A stretch of 64,000 nucleotides of DNA, from IMG/VR virus record IMGVR_UViG_3300046467_002136, positions 1 through 64,000 of that record; one strand, given 5' to 3'. Position 1 is the first letter of the stretch; each line of letters begins with the position of its first letter. The notes under the pieces are model-generated. The model worked only from the letters and a program-made list of their open reading frames with translations. It searched no databases and had not been told where the DNA came from. Positions 1 through 9,148 of the stretch are shown here, one piece after another. The stretch is from a virus. The position numbers were made by a program, and so were the translations under genes.

Positions 1-3000
1 ACACCATCAGAGCAAGCCCCTCCGGTGTCGCAGTAGGTAATAGTGGGTGTCTCATCCACATCCACCGCACTGCTAGGCGGGTTGGTGCAAGTGCTTCCAC
101 AGTCGCTCCCACCGTCATCGTCCGTTTCAATCGTGCCGCCGGGTGCGATGCTGTCCGTATCCCCTGAGTGGTCCCCCTGATCAGAGTCCGTATCTTCTCT
201 GAGGTAGAGATACGGGTCGGCAGCCTCGTTACTTGTATTGAACTGGGCGCGAGTCAGATTTGTTTCAGCGTCGATGCGGACACTGGTCACCTCGGTCAAA
301 GAGAACTGGATATGGTCGCGGTCTTGGCGGCTAGAGGATTGCACGATGCACCAGTCGCCCATGCCTCTCCAGCCACCCTCAGAGCAGCCTTCCTCAGTCC
401 CTACAGTCGCTGACACCACCGCTGTTGTTGTGGAAGCTTGCGTATAGGCATCACCGGTAGTAACCGTTGTAGTTTCAGGACTCCATCCGCGCACTGTGTC
501 GCATCCGCTAAGAGCACCATCCACATACGCGCAGGTCGTCATATCGGACCCGGTGCGAGCCACCACGGTCGTTGTATCTACAAGAGTATTGGTGACCGTC
601 GTTGCCGTCGAAGTTTCCGTTGTTGTATCTAGATGCCAGTGCCCGTCGTTGCTGTTATGCGTCAGGATTCCCGACTCGACAGCGGTGACATTCGTCGTTG
701 TTGCTGTCCCCGTCTGGACAGTTGACGAGGATGTAGAGATCGTCTCAGATATTGCCGTATTGCTGTGAGAATAGGTAATGGTCGGATAATAAATCGCAGG
801 TTCAGGCTGAGGTTGGAGTTCGGGTATGTAAACCTCTTGCACCTCATCAGGAATGTATTCAAGAGCAACGTCCATGGGAACTATTCCTGCTTCAACTTCA
901 AGAGTGAAACCAGCCCATGTGGTGTACCCGCCCGGTGGGGTACCCCAGTCGTCGTAGTACGCAGGGTCGTGTTGCTGGTCGTAATCTTCCCAGTCGTCAT
1001 ACCCTCCGGGCGCTGAGTCGCACGCTGACGTACCTCGGCACCCCTCATAGGGGTCCCATGGTTCTTCTTCCGGCTCTGGCTCTGGCTCTGGCTCCGGCTC
1101 CGGCTCCGGCTCTGGAGGTGGAGGTACTCCATGCTCCTCGTCGTAAGCTTGCCAGTCCTCTGGCTCCCAATCCCATGACTCGCTAGGTGACGGACCCCAA
1201 TCTTCGGGCCATTCGTCTAGCCCCTCCTGGTCCAGAATCCAGCCCTCTTCGTCTTGGCCAGACCATCCTTCTATTTCGTGAGGGTCTACTTCGTCAGAAC
1301 GCATCTCCGTTTCGCCCATTTGCTCTTCATCCACTTGCGTTTCTGAAGGTATATCTGAGCCGGATTCTGCGTCTTGGTCACTGGGTTCGGGCCATTCTTC
1401 CTCCTCTGATGGGTTGTCTCCAGTATCCCACTCTTCTTCTTCGTTCAGAGGCGGTCCATGCTCCTCGTCATAAGCCTGCCATTCCTCTTCCCCCCAGTCC
1501 CACGACTCGCTAGGCGGTGGTCCCCAGTCTTCAGGCCACTCCTCTAGACCTTCCTGTTCTAAGATCCACTGCTCTTCGTCTTCGCCGGTCCAGTTCTCAT
1601 CCCCCCACTCCTCTTCAAGCCAAGGCTCTTCCCACTCGTCTTCTTCAGGGAACTCTTCTTCCCATTCCTCTTCTTCGGGGAACTCTTCCCAAAGGGGTTC
1701 GTTCTCCTCGTCATAGGCGATCCAATCTTCCTCTTCCCAATCCCACGATTCACTAGGGGACGGCCCCCAATCTTCAGGCCATTCCTCAAGTCCCATTTCT
1801 TCAAGGATGAGTGCTTCTTCGTCTTCAGCAGTCCAATCCTCCGCCTCCCAGGGCTCTTCGGCGTCTTCCTCAAGGAACTCTTCCCAGTCGTCCATCTCTT
1901 CATCAGTGAGACCTTCAAGCATTTCAAAGAATTGTTGATCCTCGAACTCCTGCCATTCATCATCTGTCCAGTCCCACGACTCGGTCGGAGACGGTCCCCA
2001 GTCCTCTGGCCACTCTTCCAGACCCTCTTGCTCCAAGATCCACTGTTCTTCGTCGTCACCGGTCCAGTCCTCTTGTTCCCACGGCTCATCCCACTCCGGG
2101 TCATCCCACGGACCTTCTTCACACTCGTCGCACCACTCCGCGTCGTCCGGCCAGAATTCTTCCTGCCATTCGTCCCATTCCTCTTCGGTGTCTAGTTCCC
2201 ACGACTCCTCTTCTTCTTCCCACATCGCCTGCTGCTCTGCGTCGTAAGCCTGCCAATCGGACTCATCCCACAATGCGGATTCAGTAGGTGATGGACCCCA
2301 ATCTTCCGGCCACTCGTCAAAGCCTTCCTCTTCAAGAATCCGTGCTTCATCGGTCGCTGATCGTTCTTGGTCGTAGGTGTCCCAGTCGTCTTCGGTCCAC
2401 TCAACGGATTCCGTGGGCGACGGTCCCCAATCTTCGGGCCACTCCTCTATGCCCAATTCCTCTAGTAGTTCCTCTTCCCACAATGCGGGATCTTCCATCT
2501 CCTCTTCCCAGATGGACTCCATTTCCTCGTCGTAGGCAATCCAATCTTCCTCTTCCCAATCGACGGTCTCGGTGGGAGACGGACCCATGAGGGTTTCGTT
2601 CCACTCTTCCAACCCCATCTCTTCCAGAATGTGTTGCTCTTCAAGTTCGGGATTGTATTCATGGAATGCGAAATCGTCTTCGTAGTTTTCTTCTTCTACT
2701 ACGCCCCAGAACTCCTCTTCCTCTATCTCATGCTCTATGAAGAACAGCTCACGCTCCTCTTGGGCTGCCTCTACAAATTCTTCAACTTCTTCAAAGAGTT
2801 CTTCCACGTCGAATGATTCGCCAAACAGTTCATCCATTAACTCCTGTTCTTCTTCAAACCATTCGTCGTCGTATTCAACTTCATCCCACTGTTCGTCTTC
2901 CCAGTAGTCATCCTCGACATCAAGAAGAATCGCGGTGAAGTCGATTTCTTCTTCTTCTGGTACTTCCAGAATTTCCCAGTCTTCTTCAATTTCTAAGATT

Positions 3001-4907
3001 TCTGCAACGTAGGACTCGCCAAGCACCTCTTCAATTCGATCCTCTGCAACAGCTTGGAAATATTCAGCATCCGTGGCAACCCACGCTTCAATCGCTGCTT
3101 CTTCTTGAACGATCTCCCCGACTTCTTCGTCATAAGAGATTTCAATACTCAGAGTTGCGACAGGCACAACATCCGGTTCTTCTTCAGGAGATTCACCCGG
3201 AGCGACAGTTGCCGGAGGACCACGTTCCTCGACATCTGCGACTCTGTAGTCGGAAAGATCAACTTCGACCTCAGCCAACACTTCACCCGTGTCATCCTGA
3301 ATGGCAATATTCAAGAAATCCTGGACAGGTTCAACTACCGGCGCTTCAGGTTGTCCTGGTGTCGTCGGTTCCGGTTCAACCGCAGGTGGTTCCGGCGCAA
3401 AGGCAACCTCTATCTGCTGTCCTGCCTCTAATTCGATTTCGACTTCCAATGCGTCTACGGCAATTGCGACAGTAGCTTCTTCAATATCTGCGATCTCAAT
3501 AGCCTCATCAGAGAAAGCCAAGAGTGATTGGGCTTCCTCCGGTTCCGCATCTTCCTCTGGTTGCTCCCACCGTTCGAGCTCTTCTTCCTCAACGATAACT
3601 GCTTCAATCTGAACAGATTTTTCTTCACTCATAACAAGTAAGGAAAACTTCTGTTCAGTTTCTTCTTCCACTTTTTCTTCTAAGAGTTCTTCAATTCGAT
3701 CCCTAGAAGAAGTTGCTTCCTCCGCTGCGGGAGTAGGAACTGAAATTTGTTCAACATCCGCACTGAAATCATCAACTCCAGGTGGAAGAAAAACCAAAAC
3801 CGGATCAGAAGTGCTCGGCCCTGAAATCAAATAACGATAAGTCGCTCCGGGGATTTCATTCACAAACTTGCCGTCGTAGTAACCAAGTCGGTCACCAGAT
3901 GCTGTTTCAATCTTGATGGCCATTTGCTTGTCACCAGAAGCAGCGACAGTGAGCATCGTGCCCGATTCCTCCCCCTCTTCTTTGGGGCAGAAACTGCAAG
4001 TAAAGGGACCAGAACGCGCTCGCATCGGCGTCAGCTCCATTGTTCCCGTACCGCCAGACCACGCCTCTGCCTGCTCTGTGGGGTTGGTGGCCGCTAGTGC
4101 ATAAATCCACTGGCCCTCTTTGGAAACATCTATCCAGCGTTCCTCGCCCGGCCAGTTGGAATCGTAGATGTAGATGCGGTAACCGTTGGGCATTTCTTCA
4201 ACCCGGTAAGGCGTGACGGCGTGTCCGCCCATCTCGCTGTAAATACCGATTGTGAAGCCGGTATGTGCATTTCCCTTTTCTGCTTCAGCAAAGTCATACA
4301 TCAACACTTGTGCCAATTCCGCAGGTGACTTCTCCAAGAAAGCGGATGCTGTTTCTTGAACTTCCATCGCGAACTGGGTTACATACCAGTACGCAATTTC
4401 AGAAAGGAGTGCCGGATCTTCTTTAATGAGTTGCGAAACGGTATGAGTATTTTGATAAGCCAACAGTGTTTCGATATCACTAGAAAGTCTCAAGCTCAAA
4501 ACTGCTAGACCCTCACAGAGCCCACCACGCATTGACTTGTTGGCTTGTGACATCAACTGAAGAATCACCGGATAAGGCGTACATTTCCCATCGGTGACAT
4601 CTGAACAGACTTGGCTATCGCCGTATAGGCGACGAGCCATGTTCACCGTCAAGTCAGCTGGGGCTTCACCACCGCCAAAGTTTGCAAAAGAAAACGAATC
4701 TTCTGATGCTAGATAATCAGGAATAGCGTGATCCGCCAATGGAGCTGCGTCAATCAAAACCGGAGTGATCGACGTAGTGGTGATTTCCCCAGGAATCGTT
4801 GTGGCCGTCACGTCAGGGAACAGGTCAACTGGTTCGGTGGGGGTGCTGGAAGAGCAGGCCGAAGCGAACAATGCTCCGGCAAAGAAAACAGCAGCTAGCC
4901 GTCGCAT
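1..4907 (-). CDS. Giant acidic Trp-rich repeat lipoprotein with papain-like domain (C-terminus outside window)
   Basis: The reading frame is open from an ATG at 4907 to the window edge, giving at least 1,635 residues. The N-terminus has a lipoprotein-type signal: Arg2-Arg3, a hydrophobic core, and Cys18 in FASAC, followed by a Ser/Thr/Pro linker (TTIPGEITTT). Residues about 60-260 carry a papain/C39-like triad: Cys131 in GGLCEGLAV, His229 in GGHAVTPY, and Asp249/Asn251 in YDSNWPG. A CSFC pair follows. From about residue 400 the chain is strongly acidic, with seven copies of a unit centred on EWPEDWGPSP..SWDW (the first is diverged), then an (EP)n stretch, a Tyr/Gly-rich part, a Thr-rich beta-like region and a domain resembling the pre-peptidase C-terminal type. 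It lies 4 bases downstream of a membrane protein gene. I infer a surface-anchored or secreted protein; protease activity is not proven. The repeat function is unknown. Confidence 0.85.
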   Translation of the reverse strand, partial: MRRLAAVFFAGALFASACSSSTPTEPVDLFPDVTATTIPGEITTTSITPVLIDAAPLADHAIPDYLASEDSFSFANFGGGEAPADLTVNMARRLYGDSQVCSDVTDGKCTPYPVILQLMSQANKSMRGGLCEGLAVLSLRLSSDIETLLAYQNTHTVSQLIKEDPALLSEIAYWYVTQFAMEVQETASAFLEKSPAELAQVLMYDFAEAEKGNAHTGFTIGIYSEMGGHAVTPYRVEEMPNGYRIYIYDSNWPGEERWIDVSKEGQWIYALAATNPTEQAEAWSGGTGTMELTPMRARSGPFTCSFCPKEEGEESGTMLTVAASGDKQMAIKIETASGDRLGYYDGKFVNEIPGATYRYLISGPSTSDPVLVFLPPGVDDFSADVEQISVPTPAAEEATSSRDRIEELLEEKVEEETEQKFSLLVMSEEKSVQIEAVIVEEEELERWEQPEEDAEPEEAQSLLAFSDEAIEIADIEEATVAIAVDALEVEIELEAGQQIEVAFAPEPPAVEPEPTTPGQPEAPVVEPVQDFLNIAIQDDTGEVLAEVEVDLSDYRVADVEERGPPATVAPGESPEEEPDVVPVATLSIEISYDEEVGEIVQEEAAIEAWVATDAEYFQAVAEDRIEEVLGESYVAEILEIEEDWEILEVPEEEEIDFTAILLDVEDDYWEDEQWDEVEYDDEWFEEEQELMDELFGESFDVEELFEEVEEFVEAAQEERELFFIEHEIEEEEFWGVVEEENYEDDFAFHEYNPELEEQHILEEMGLEEWNETLMGPSPTETVDWEEEDWIAYDEEMESIWEEEMEDPALWEEELLEELGIEEWPEDWGPSPTESVEWTEDDWDTYDQERSATDEARILEEEGFDEWPEDWGPSPTESALWDESDWQAYDAEQQAMWEEEEESWELDTEEEWDEWQEEFWPDDAEWCDECEEGPWDDPEWDEPWEQEDWTGDDEEQWILEQEGLEEWPEDWGPSPTESWDWTDDEWQEFEDQQFFEMLEGLTDEEMDDWEEFLEEDAEEPWEAEDWTAEDEEALILEEMGLEEWPEDWGPSPSESWDWEEEDWIAYDEENEPLWEEFPEEEEWEEEFPEEDEWEEPWLEEEWGDENWTGEDEEQWILEQEGLEEWPEDWGPPPSESWDWGEEEWQAYDEEHGPPLNEEEEWDTGDNPSEEEEWPEPSDQDAESGSDIPSETQVDEEQMGETEMRSDEVDPHEIEGWSGQDEEGWILDQEGLDEWPEDWGPSPSESWDWEPEDWQAYDEEHGVPPPPEPEPEPEPEPEPEPEEEPWDPYEGCRGTSACDSAPGGYDDWEDYDQQHDPAYYDDWGTPPGGYTTWAGFTLEVEAGIVPMDVALEYIPDEVQEVYIPELQPQPEPAIYYPTITYSHSNTAISETISTSSSTVQTGTATTTNVTAVESGILTHNSNDGHWHLDTTTETSTATTVTNTLVDTTTVVARTGSDMTTCAYVDGALSGCDTVRGWSPETTTVTTGDAYTQASTTTAVVSATVGTEEGCSEGGWRGMGDWCIVQSSSRQDRDHIQFSLTEVTSVRIDAETNLTRAQFNTSNEAADPYLYLREDTDSDQGDHSGDTDSIAPGGTIETDDDGGSDCGSTCTNPPSSAVDVDETPTITYCDTGGACSDG
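1130..2640 (-). repeat. Seven tandem Trp/Glu-rich repeat units within the giant lipoprotein
   Basis: Seven units contain EWPEDWGPSP or a close variant, followed by a Ser-Trp-Asp-Trp-type segment and a DW(I/Q)AYDEE-type segment. They are separated by variable Glu/Asp/Trp-rich spacers. The copies nearest 2600 are the most diverged (EEWNETLMGPSP, then a Val-Glu-Trp version). The two nearest 1150-1540 are almost identical to each other, which suggests recent duplication. A separate short EP dipeptide repeat lies at about 1065-1112. Confidence 0.85.
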
Positions 4908-4911
4908 GGCG

Positions 4912-5352
4912 CTACTGCTTTTTACGTTTGTTCTGGTACCAGATCAGAAAGCCGATAAAGACGACGATGCAGGCAGCAGTAATAATGACAGTGGCTGACC
5001 CCCCGGGGGCTCCGCTCATGTCAATGGAAAAGTTTTTAGTTCCGCCACCAAGCAGGTCGTTTTCGGATTTAAGGTCCGCTACGGCCTCTTCTAACTGGGC
5101 GACTTGATAGGTGAGAGCAGCTTCGTCACTGGAGCTTTGCCAAAGGAAGCCAAAGGCGCCGGAAATGGCAGCTGGAAGCCCAAGAACCCAAGCAATATTG
5201 TCCTTGCACTTAGTGAGCAGCTTTGTGGCCTTTTTGGCCTGACTCAAAGAAGCCTTTTGAGTGGGCTTCTCGGGGGACGAGGCGGTTTCAGCCAGCGTTT
5301 CCTCGATAACAGCGGCACTGCGCTTCAAATATTTCTGGAGGTCCCCGTCCAT
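4912..5352 (-). CDS. Small membrane protein with coiled coil and C-terminal TM helix
   Basis: 146 residues. A hydrophobic stretch lies at about 53-72, a heptad-like Leu/Glu segment at 76-100, and a clear transmembrane helix at 119-140, followed by a basic tail (NKRKKQ). The middle is Lys-rich and Ser-rich. The ATG at 5352 follows a GGGGG..AAGG purine run. The gene ends 4 bases before the start of the giant lipoprotein gene, so the two are probably co-translated and could act together at the membrane. It might be a holin-like or spanin-like protein, but no family is recognised. Confidence 0.6.
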   Translation of the reverse strand: MDGDLQKYLKRSAAVIEETLAETASSPEKPTQKASLSQAKKATKLLTKCKDNIAWVLGLPAAISGAFGFLWQSSSDEAALTYQVAQLEEAVADLKSENDLLGGGTKNFSIDMSGAPGGSATVIITAACIVVFIGFLIWYQNKRKKQ

Positions 5353-5402
5353 CCTTGCCCCCTACAACTAACAAGCCTAGGAGGCCATTTTACACTACAG
5401 AA

Positions 5403-5687
5403 CTAGACAACCCTGTTGGGTCCTTCAAGTTTTCCGACGATTTTCTTAAAATGTAACGATATTTCTTGCAAATCTAAGTACGGTTGCTGCGCTCCGATAT
5501 CCCAACTGTAAATTTCTGCTTCACCCAAATCATCTTTCCATAAATGATCAGGATTCTCATAATCCATAGTGTCAGCATCAAAACCTAAAGCTGTCGCAAT
5601 TGCGTACATGTTTAACTCAACATCTCTTCTGGCCTGCAACAAAGCTTTACGTCGTTCTGCTGTATTCATTGAATGTGGAATAGCCAT
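5403..5687 (-). CDS. Hypothetical small helical protein
   Basis: 94 residues, predicted helical, family not recognised. The central pattern LGFDADTMDYENP between two helices resembles the short proteins encoded at 14510-14749 (MGLIPADIASDYTAP) and 14753-14962 (LGMDPADASSSFTNP). They may belong to one small family of virion-accessory proteins that occurs beside fibre and oxygenase genes. The ATG at 5687 is preceded by A/G-rich sequence. Confidence 0.5.
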   Translation of the reverse strand: MAIPHSMNTAERRKALLQARRDVELNMYAIATALGFDADTMDYENPDHLWKDDLGEAEIYSWDIGAQQPYLDLQEISLHFKKIVGKLEGPNRVV

Positions 5688-5713
5688 AGTTCATCACCAC
5701 CTAGATTTTATCA

Positions 5714-7135
5714 TTATACGGAACCATCAATATGGGCATATGTGGCACTCGTAAGAGTTATGTTGCTTGTTATCGTAGATGAAGATGTGTCGGTAACAAT
5801 CACTATGCCACCAAGCTTGCCTGCAACCCCAGCTGTTCCAGTTCCACCTGCTCCACCAGTTCCCCCGACACCACCCGGATCTTGGTTTCCTGCAGCGTAA
5901 TGAGCTCCGTGACTGTAAGGATTTCCCGGCGAATCGGCCACCGGGTCACCTCCAGTGGGCGGGTCGCCCGCTACGGGTGGGTTACCTGTATGGGGTGGGT
6001 TACCTGTATGGGGAGGATTGCCCGTATGGGGAGGATTACCCGTATGGGGAGCGTTGCCTTGGGAAACAACAGGATTTGGGGGATTTGGGTAATCCGCATG
6101 CACGGGTGGGCCAGGCCCGTAAGCCGTGTACGGATTTCCGGCAGAGTAATACCCATTTGTTGGATGATGGAAGGGCGGATTGTGCGCTCCGTGTGAAACC
6201 GGCGGGCCAGGTTGTTCTTTCGAAGTAGGCGGAACCGGGTTCCCACCAGTAGGTGGATCTCCAGCTGTGGGCGGATCTCCAGCTGTGGGCGGATCTCCTG
6301 TTATGGGCGGATCTCCTGTTATGGGCGGATCACCTGCTACGGGCGGATCACCCGCTACCACGGGATTTGGGGGGTTAGGAACGGGAGAATTAGTCCCACT
6401 CCCAGCAGGACTGTGGGAGTCAGGATTAGCAGCACCCGGATTACCGGTAGAACCAGAACCCCCCGGAACGCCTGTCCCTCCGGAAGAACCCGTAATACCG
6501 ATACTTACGATTGTTCCAGTACCAGTAATGGTTTTAGCCACAACAACTACTAAACCACCGCCCGTTCCTCCCGCACCCCCAGAACCTGTACCTCCAACGG
6601 CTCCCGGGTTTCCCGGATTACCCAGTGGTGCATTACCCGGAGGGGCGCCACCCGGATTTCCCGGACTTCCCCCCCCATCGGCACCATCATCACCATCAGA
6701 ACCACCTTCGAAACGTTTAAAACCGTTCGTAGGGTCCCAGTTCCAACCCTGAATGGCGTATTCTAAATCTTTTAATATGGATGTTGGAACTTGAGCCGCA
6801 CCACTTTCATCGGATTCGCCCAAAACGTATGTTTTAGTGCCTCCGGCGGCTCCATCGGCAACACGACCAACGACAGTTCCCAAACCTACAGTGTGGGTTG
6901 TGCCAGAAGGCATGCCCATAGTTCCAGAAATTGTTAATGTGCCAGTGCAAAAAACGCGGAATCCGTTGGTGAAAAGAGTTGCACCACTACTGATAGTGCA
7001 GTCCGTGTAATACATGTCCCGAGCTAAAATAGTTGTGCCAGAAGAGACGCTTCCCGCTCCGTCGTAACCCGTGCCATAGATAATGTCGTTGCCCAGTCGC
7101 TGAACAACAGGTCTATTGTGTCGAATAATGGGCAT
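5714..7135 (-). CDS. Gly/Pro-rich tail fibre or adhesin with collagen-like GDPP/GNPP repeats
   Basis: 473 residues. Residues about 1-100 form a beta-rich domain (DMYYTDCTISSG, LTISGTMGMPSG) closely resembling the N-terminal part of the protein encoded at 7135-7860. A Gly-rich section follows with a GGGLVVVVAKTITGTG strand motif. Two blocks of Pro-rich repeats come next, of the form GDPPxxG and GNPPHTG. The protein ends with another Gly-rich strand motif (GGIVIVTDTSSS). This layout is typical of phage receptor-binding fibres. The PP dipeptides are plausible targets for the prolyl-hydroxylase-like enzymes encoded nearby (inference). The start overlaps the upstream stop by one base (TGATG). Confidence 0.75.
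   Translation of the reverse strand: MPIIRHNRPVVQRLGNDIIYGTGYDGAGSVSSGTTILARDMYYTDCTISSGATLFTNGFRVFCTGTLTISGTMGMPSGTTHTVGLGTVVGRVADGAAGGTKTYVLGESDESGAAQVPTSILKDLEYAIQGWNWDPTNGFKRFEGGSDGDDGADGGGSPGNPGGAPPGNAPLGNPGNPGAVGGTGSGGAGGTGGGLVVVVAKTITGTGTIVSIGITGSSGGTGVPGGSGSTGNPGAANPDSHSPAGSGTNSPVPNPPNPVVAGDPPVAGDPPITGDPPITGDPPTAGDPPTAGDPPTGGNPVPPTSKEQPGPPVSHGAHNPPFHHPTNGYYSAGNPYTAYGPGPPVHADYPNPPNPVVSQGNAPHTGNPPHTGNPPHTGNPPHTGNPPVAGDPPTGGDPVADSPGNPYSHGAHYAAGNQDPGGVGGTGGAGGTGTAGVAGKLGGIVIVTDTSSSTITSNITLTSATYAHIDGSV
5940..6360 (-). repeat. Collagen-like GDPP/GNPP coding repeats
   Basis: Two runs of short in-frame repeats encode Gly-(Asp/Asn)-Pro-Pro units. One run (about 5945-6062) is dominated by GNPPHTG and the other (about 6236-6356) by GDPPITG, GDPPTAG and GDPPVAG. 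Units are 18 bases long and nearly identical at DNA level, so copy number probably varies among relatives. Confidence 0.8.
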
Positions 7136-7860
7136 CAGTCAACCTCGACGTAGATGGCTGTCCCATCGGTGTGGTTACCTGAGCCACTTCCTTTCGCCGC
7201 CGACAATGATAAGTGTGTTTGGGCGTTGAACGTAGCTTCATCATTTGACGAAAAGAATATAATGGCACCGCCACCCGCTTGGGCGCCGCCAGTTGCAGAG
7301 ATTGTGCAAGCTCCGGCTGTGGATATGTATCGTGCTGCGATAATTACCACTCCTCCACCAACCCCTTGGCCAGTTGGGCCACCTGCTCCACCTTCTAAAT
7401 AAGTAGGGGTGGTTGCTGAAGCGGTAACCGCATAACCACGAATGGCTTGGCTTGGATACCTCCAATAAGAAGTTCCACCCTGTACAGCAGTAGGTGCAGT
7501 AGCGGTACCTCCATCGGCTGAACTGTCTGTGTTCCCATTGCCGCCGAGACTGCATGTTGTATTGGCTGTGATTACCCCTCCAGCTTTTAGAGTGCCCACG
7601 GCAGTTGAACCACCGGGAAGGCCAATAACTGATGAAGCTCCCATGGTTAAAACGTTTTTTACGAATAGTCGATATCCGCCGGTATTGAGTGTAATGCTGC
7701 TATTAACGGTCAAGTTGTAGTAGTACATGTCGCTAGACATGGTGGAATTAGTAGATATCGTTGCATCTAGATCTGCACCCGAGCCGTAAACGTCATCTGG
7801 TGAATCCAGGAAGCTTGCCAATTTGCCAGGCGAGTTGACCTTAACCCTGCCCCACACCAT
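7135..7860 (-). CDS. Glycine-rich fibre protein, paralogue of the downstream fibre gene
   Basis: 241 residues. The N-terminal half (SSDMYYYNLTVNSSITL, GGYRLFVKNVLTM, IGLPGG) matches the N-terminal domain of the protein encoded at 5714-7135. The second half has the glycine-rich beta pattern GGGVVIIAARYISTAG..TISATGG seen in many tail adhesins. It lacks the Pro repeats of its neighbour. ATG at 7860; the stop shares a base with the next ATG, and the start overlaps the stop of the upstream 113-residue gene by one base, so the three genes are one translation unit. Confidence 0.7.
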   Translation of the reverse strand: MVWGRVKVNSPGKLASFLDSPDDVYGSGADLDATISTNSTMSSDMYYYNLTVNSSITLNTGGYRLFVKNVLTMGASSVIGLPGGSTAVGTLKAGGVITANTTCSLGGNGNTDSSADGGTATAPTAVQGGTSYWRYPSQAIRGYAVTASATTPTYLEGGAGGPTGQGVGGGVVIIAARYISTAGACTISATGGAQAGGGAIIFFSSNDEATFNAQTHLSLSAAKGSGSGNHTDGTAIYVEVD

Positions 7861-8201
7861 TAGGTAATCTCAATTCCGCTCACCGTCGCATTAACGCTAG
7901 AAGCGTTGCCACATAACATATGCAACTCGTCTCCGGTGTTCATAACCATTGACATGTTGAGAAGCGTTGTTTCTTTTTCTGTGAGGGATAAGTCTTTGAA
8001 TATCTGATGTGTGTCAGCAATGGTGACACTGTTTGGCTTCAGTGTGATGGTCACTGTCTGTGCTGAAGCTGTGATATTTGTCAGAACTATTTGTTTTACA
8101 ATTGTTGATGTACCGCCCCCTACCGTGTATTGGACGCCACCGTATGTACCCGTGTTGATTACAACTGCGGGTCCAGACAACCTTGTTTGTGTCAGTGCCA
8201 T
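7860..8201 (-). CDS. Small beta-rich virion protein
   Basis: 113 residues, almost all beta strand by composition: IVKQIVLTNITASAQTVTITL, LSLTEKETTLLNMSMVMNTGD, VNATVSGIEI. Short proteins of this type, with an opening MALTQxRLxGP, occur beside fibre genes in many tailed phages and are thought to be minor structural or fibre-associated proteins. The tight coupling to the two fibre genes downstream supports that role. Confidence 0.6.
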   Translation of the reverse strand: MALTQTRLSGPAVVINTGTYGGVQYTVGGGTSTIVKQIVLTNITASAQTVTITLKPNSVTIADTHQIFKDLSLTEKETTLLNMSMVMNTGDELHMLCGNASSVNATVSGIEIT

Positions 8202-8254
8202 AGATTAGGTCCTTCCCGAAAAGTTGCACTCCTGTACATATTACCAGTCATACA

Positions 8255-9130
8255 CTACTGCGTATTACTCTTTGGCGGGATTAACTCGCCGAAGAGCCAA
8301 TCGAATAGGCGTTTTTTGAAAGACTTTTGGTTTCCAGCGACAGGACACATCTCTGGAATTGGCGCTCGTTTCTGTTCTCGTCGATAAGCCCCCGTCCTAT
8401 CAATGGGAATGCTTATCGGTGATTCTAAACCTAAGCTCATCATTAAAGGAAAAAGCTTTGGTTGACCGTAATCGATCTTCTGCACCCCCCTGGGGAATGT
8501 CATGAATTGAGCAATTGGGGTTCCCATAGGGATCATGAATTCATCGTCGGTGTAAATATTGATAACCCAATTCATGTGGTGGTAATAGTCAGTATTTACT
8601 ATGCCCGGTATCAGAGACCAATCTCTTGAGGGCTCCATCAAGTAAGGAAGTAATAAAGTCGACCATCCTGGTGCTGTTTTGACGATCCATGGATTAACAA
8701 TTTTTATTTGGTTGCTTTCGGGCAGGCCGCGATCACGATTGAAGGGACACTCTTCTCCGGAAGCTTCATATTCAAAAATGTCTATCTCAAATCGGGGAAT
8801 AAGAAATCCGTTTCTAGGACCTGTATCCCCATCCCACATAGCTTCCCAATTTTTTCCATCTGGTGATGGTCTGAATCTCACGTTGGCAGGCAATCTCCAT
8901 GTTCCTCCAAGCGAAATGTAGTCAGATGTTCCTTGACAGGCTTTAAATCCGCCTCCAGCTTTCCTTCTCCAAGGAGGCCAAACCTTAGAATTATTCAAGG
9001 GAGTGATTCTAGGGTCGTAAAGACGTTCATGATTCGGGATTAAAAGGATCTCTCCGGGAGACACTTCCACATCGGAAGCTATGTGATAATCATCACCAAG
9101 AAGATCTTCACCTTTGATCCGGAAGTCCAT
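8255..9130 (-). CDS. DUF6065-like protein
   Basis: 291 residues. The central segment PWIVKTAPGWSTLLLPYLMEP...GIVNTDYYHHMNWVINIYTDDEFMIPMGTPIAQF fits the pattern I recall for DUF6065 (a Gly-Trp-Ser 'P-GWS' strand, a GIVxTD motif, then a conserved MNW and a P-x-G-x-P strand). A second member is encoded at 23919-24932. Biochemical role unknown; the fold is probably beta-rich and enzyme-like. The C-terminal 40 residues are basic. Family assignment comes from memory and was not searched. Confidence 0.5.
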   Translation of the reverse strand: MDFRIKGEDLLGDDYHIASDVEVSPGEILLIPNHERLYDPRITPLNNSKVWPPWRRKAGGGFKACQGTSDYISLGGTWRLPANVRFRPSPDGKNWEAMWDGDTGPRNGFLIPRFEIDIFEYEASGEECPFNRDRGLPESNQIKIVNPWIVKTAPGWSTLLLPYLMEPSRDWSLIPGIVNTDYYHHMNWVINIYTDDEFMIPMGTPIAQFMTFPRGVQKIDYGQPKLFPLMMSLGLESPISIPIDRTGAYRREQKRAPIPEMCPVAGNQKSFKKRLFDWLFGELIPPKSNTQ

Positions 9131-9148
9131 GTTTGTACTTTAGTCGAA

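Noticed and set aside
1559-2662. Minus-strand alternative frames rich in Lys/Arg/Ser and plus-strand frames over the acidic repeat
   Set aside because: They are shadows of the giant open frame, which has a signal peptide, domains and coherent repeats.
5353-5402. Terminator from the GCCTCCTAGGC hairpin
   Set aside because: The stem is only 4 bp and no U-run follows.
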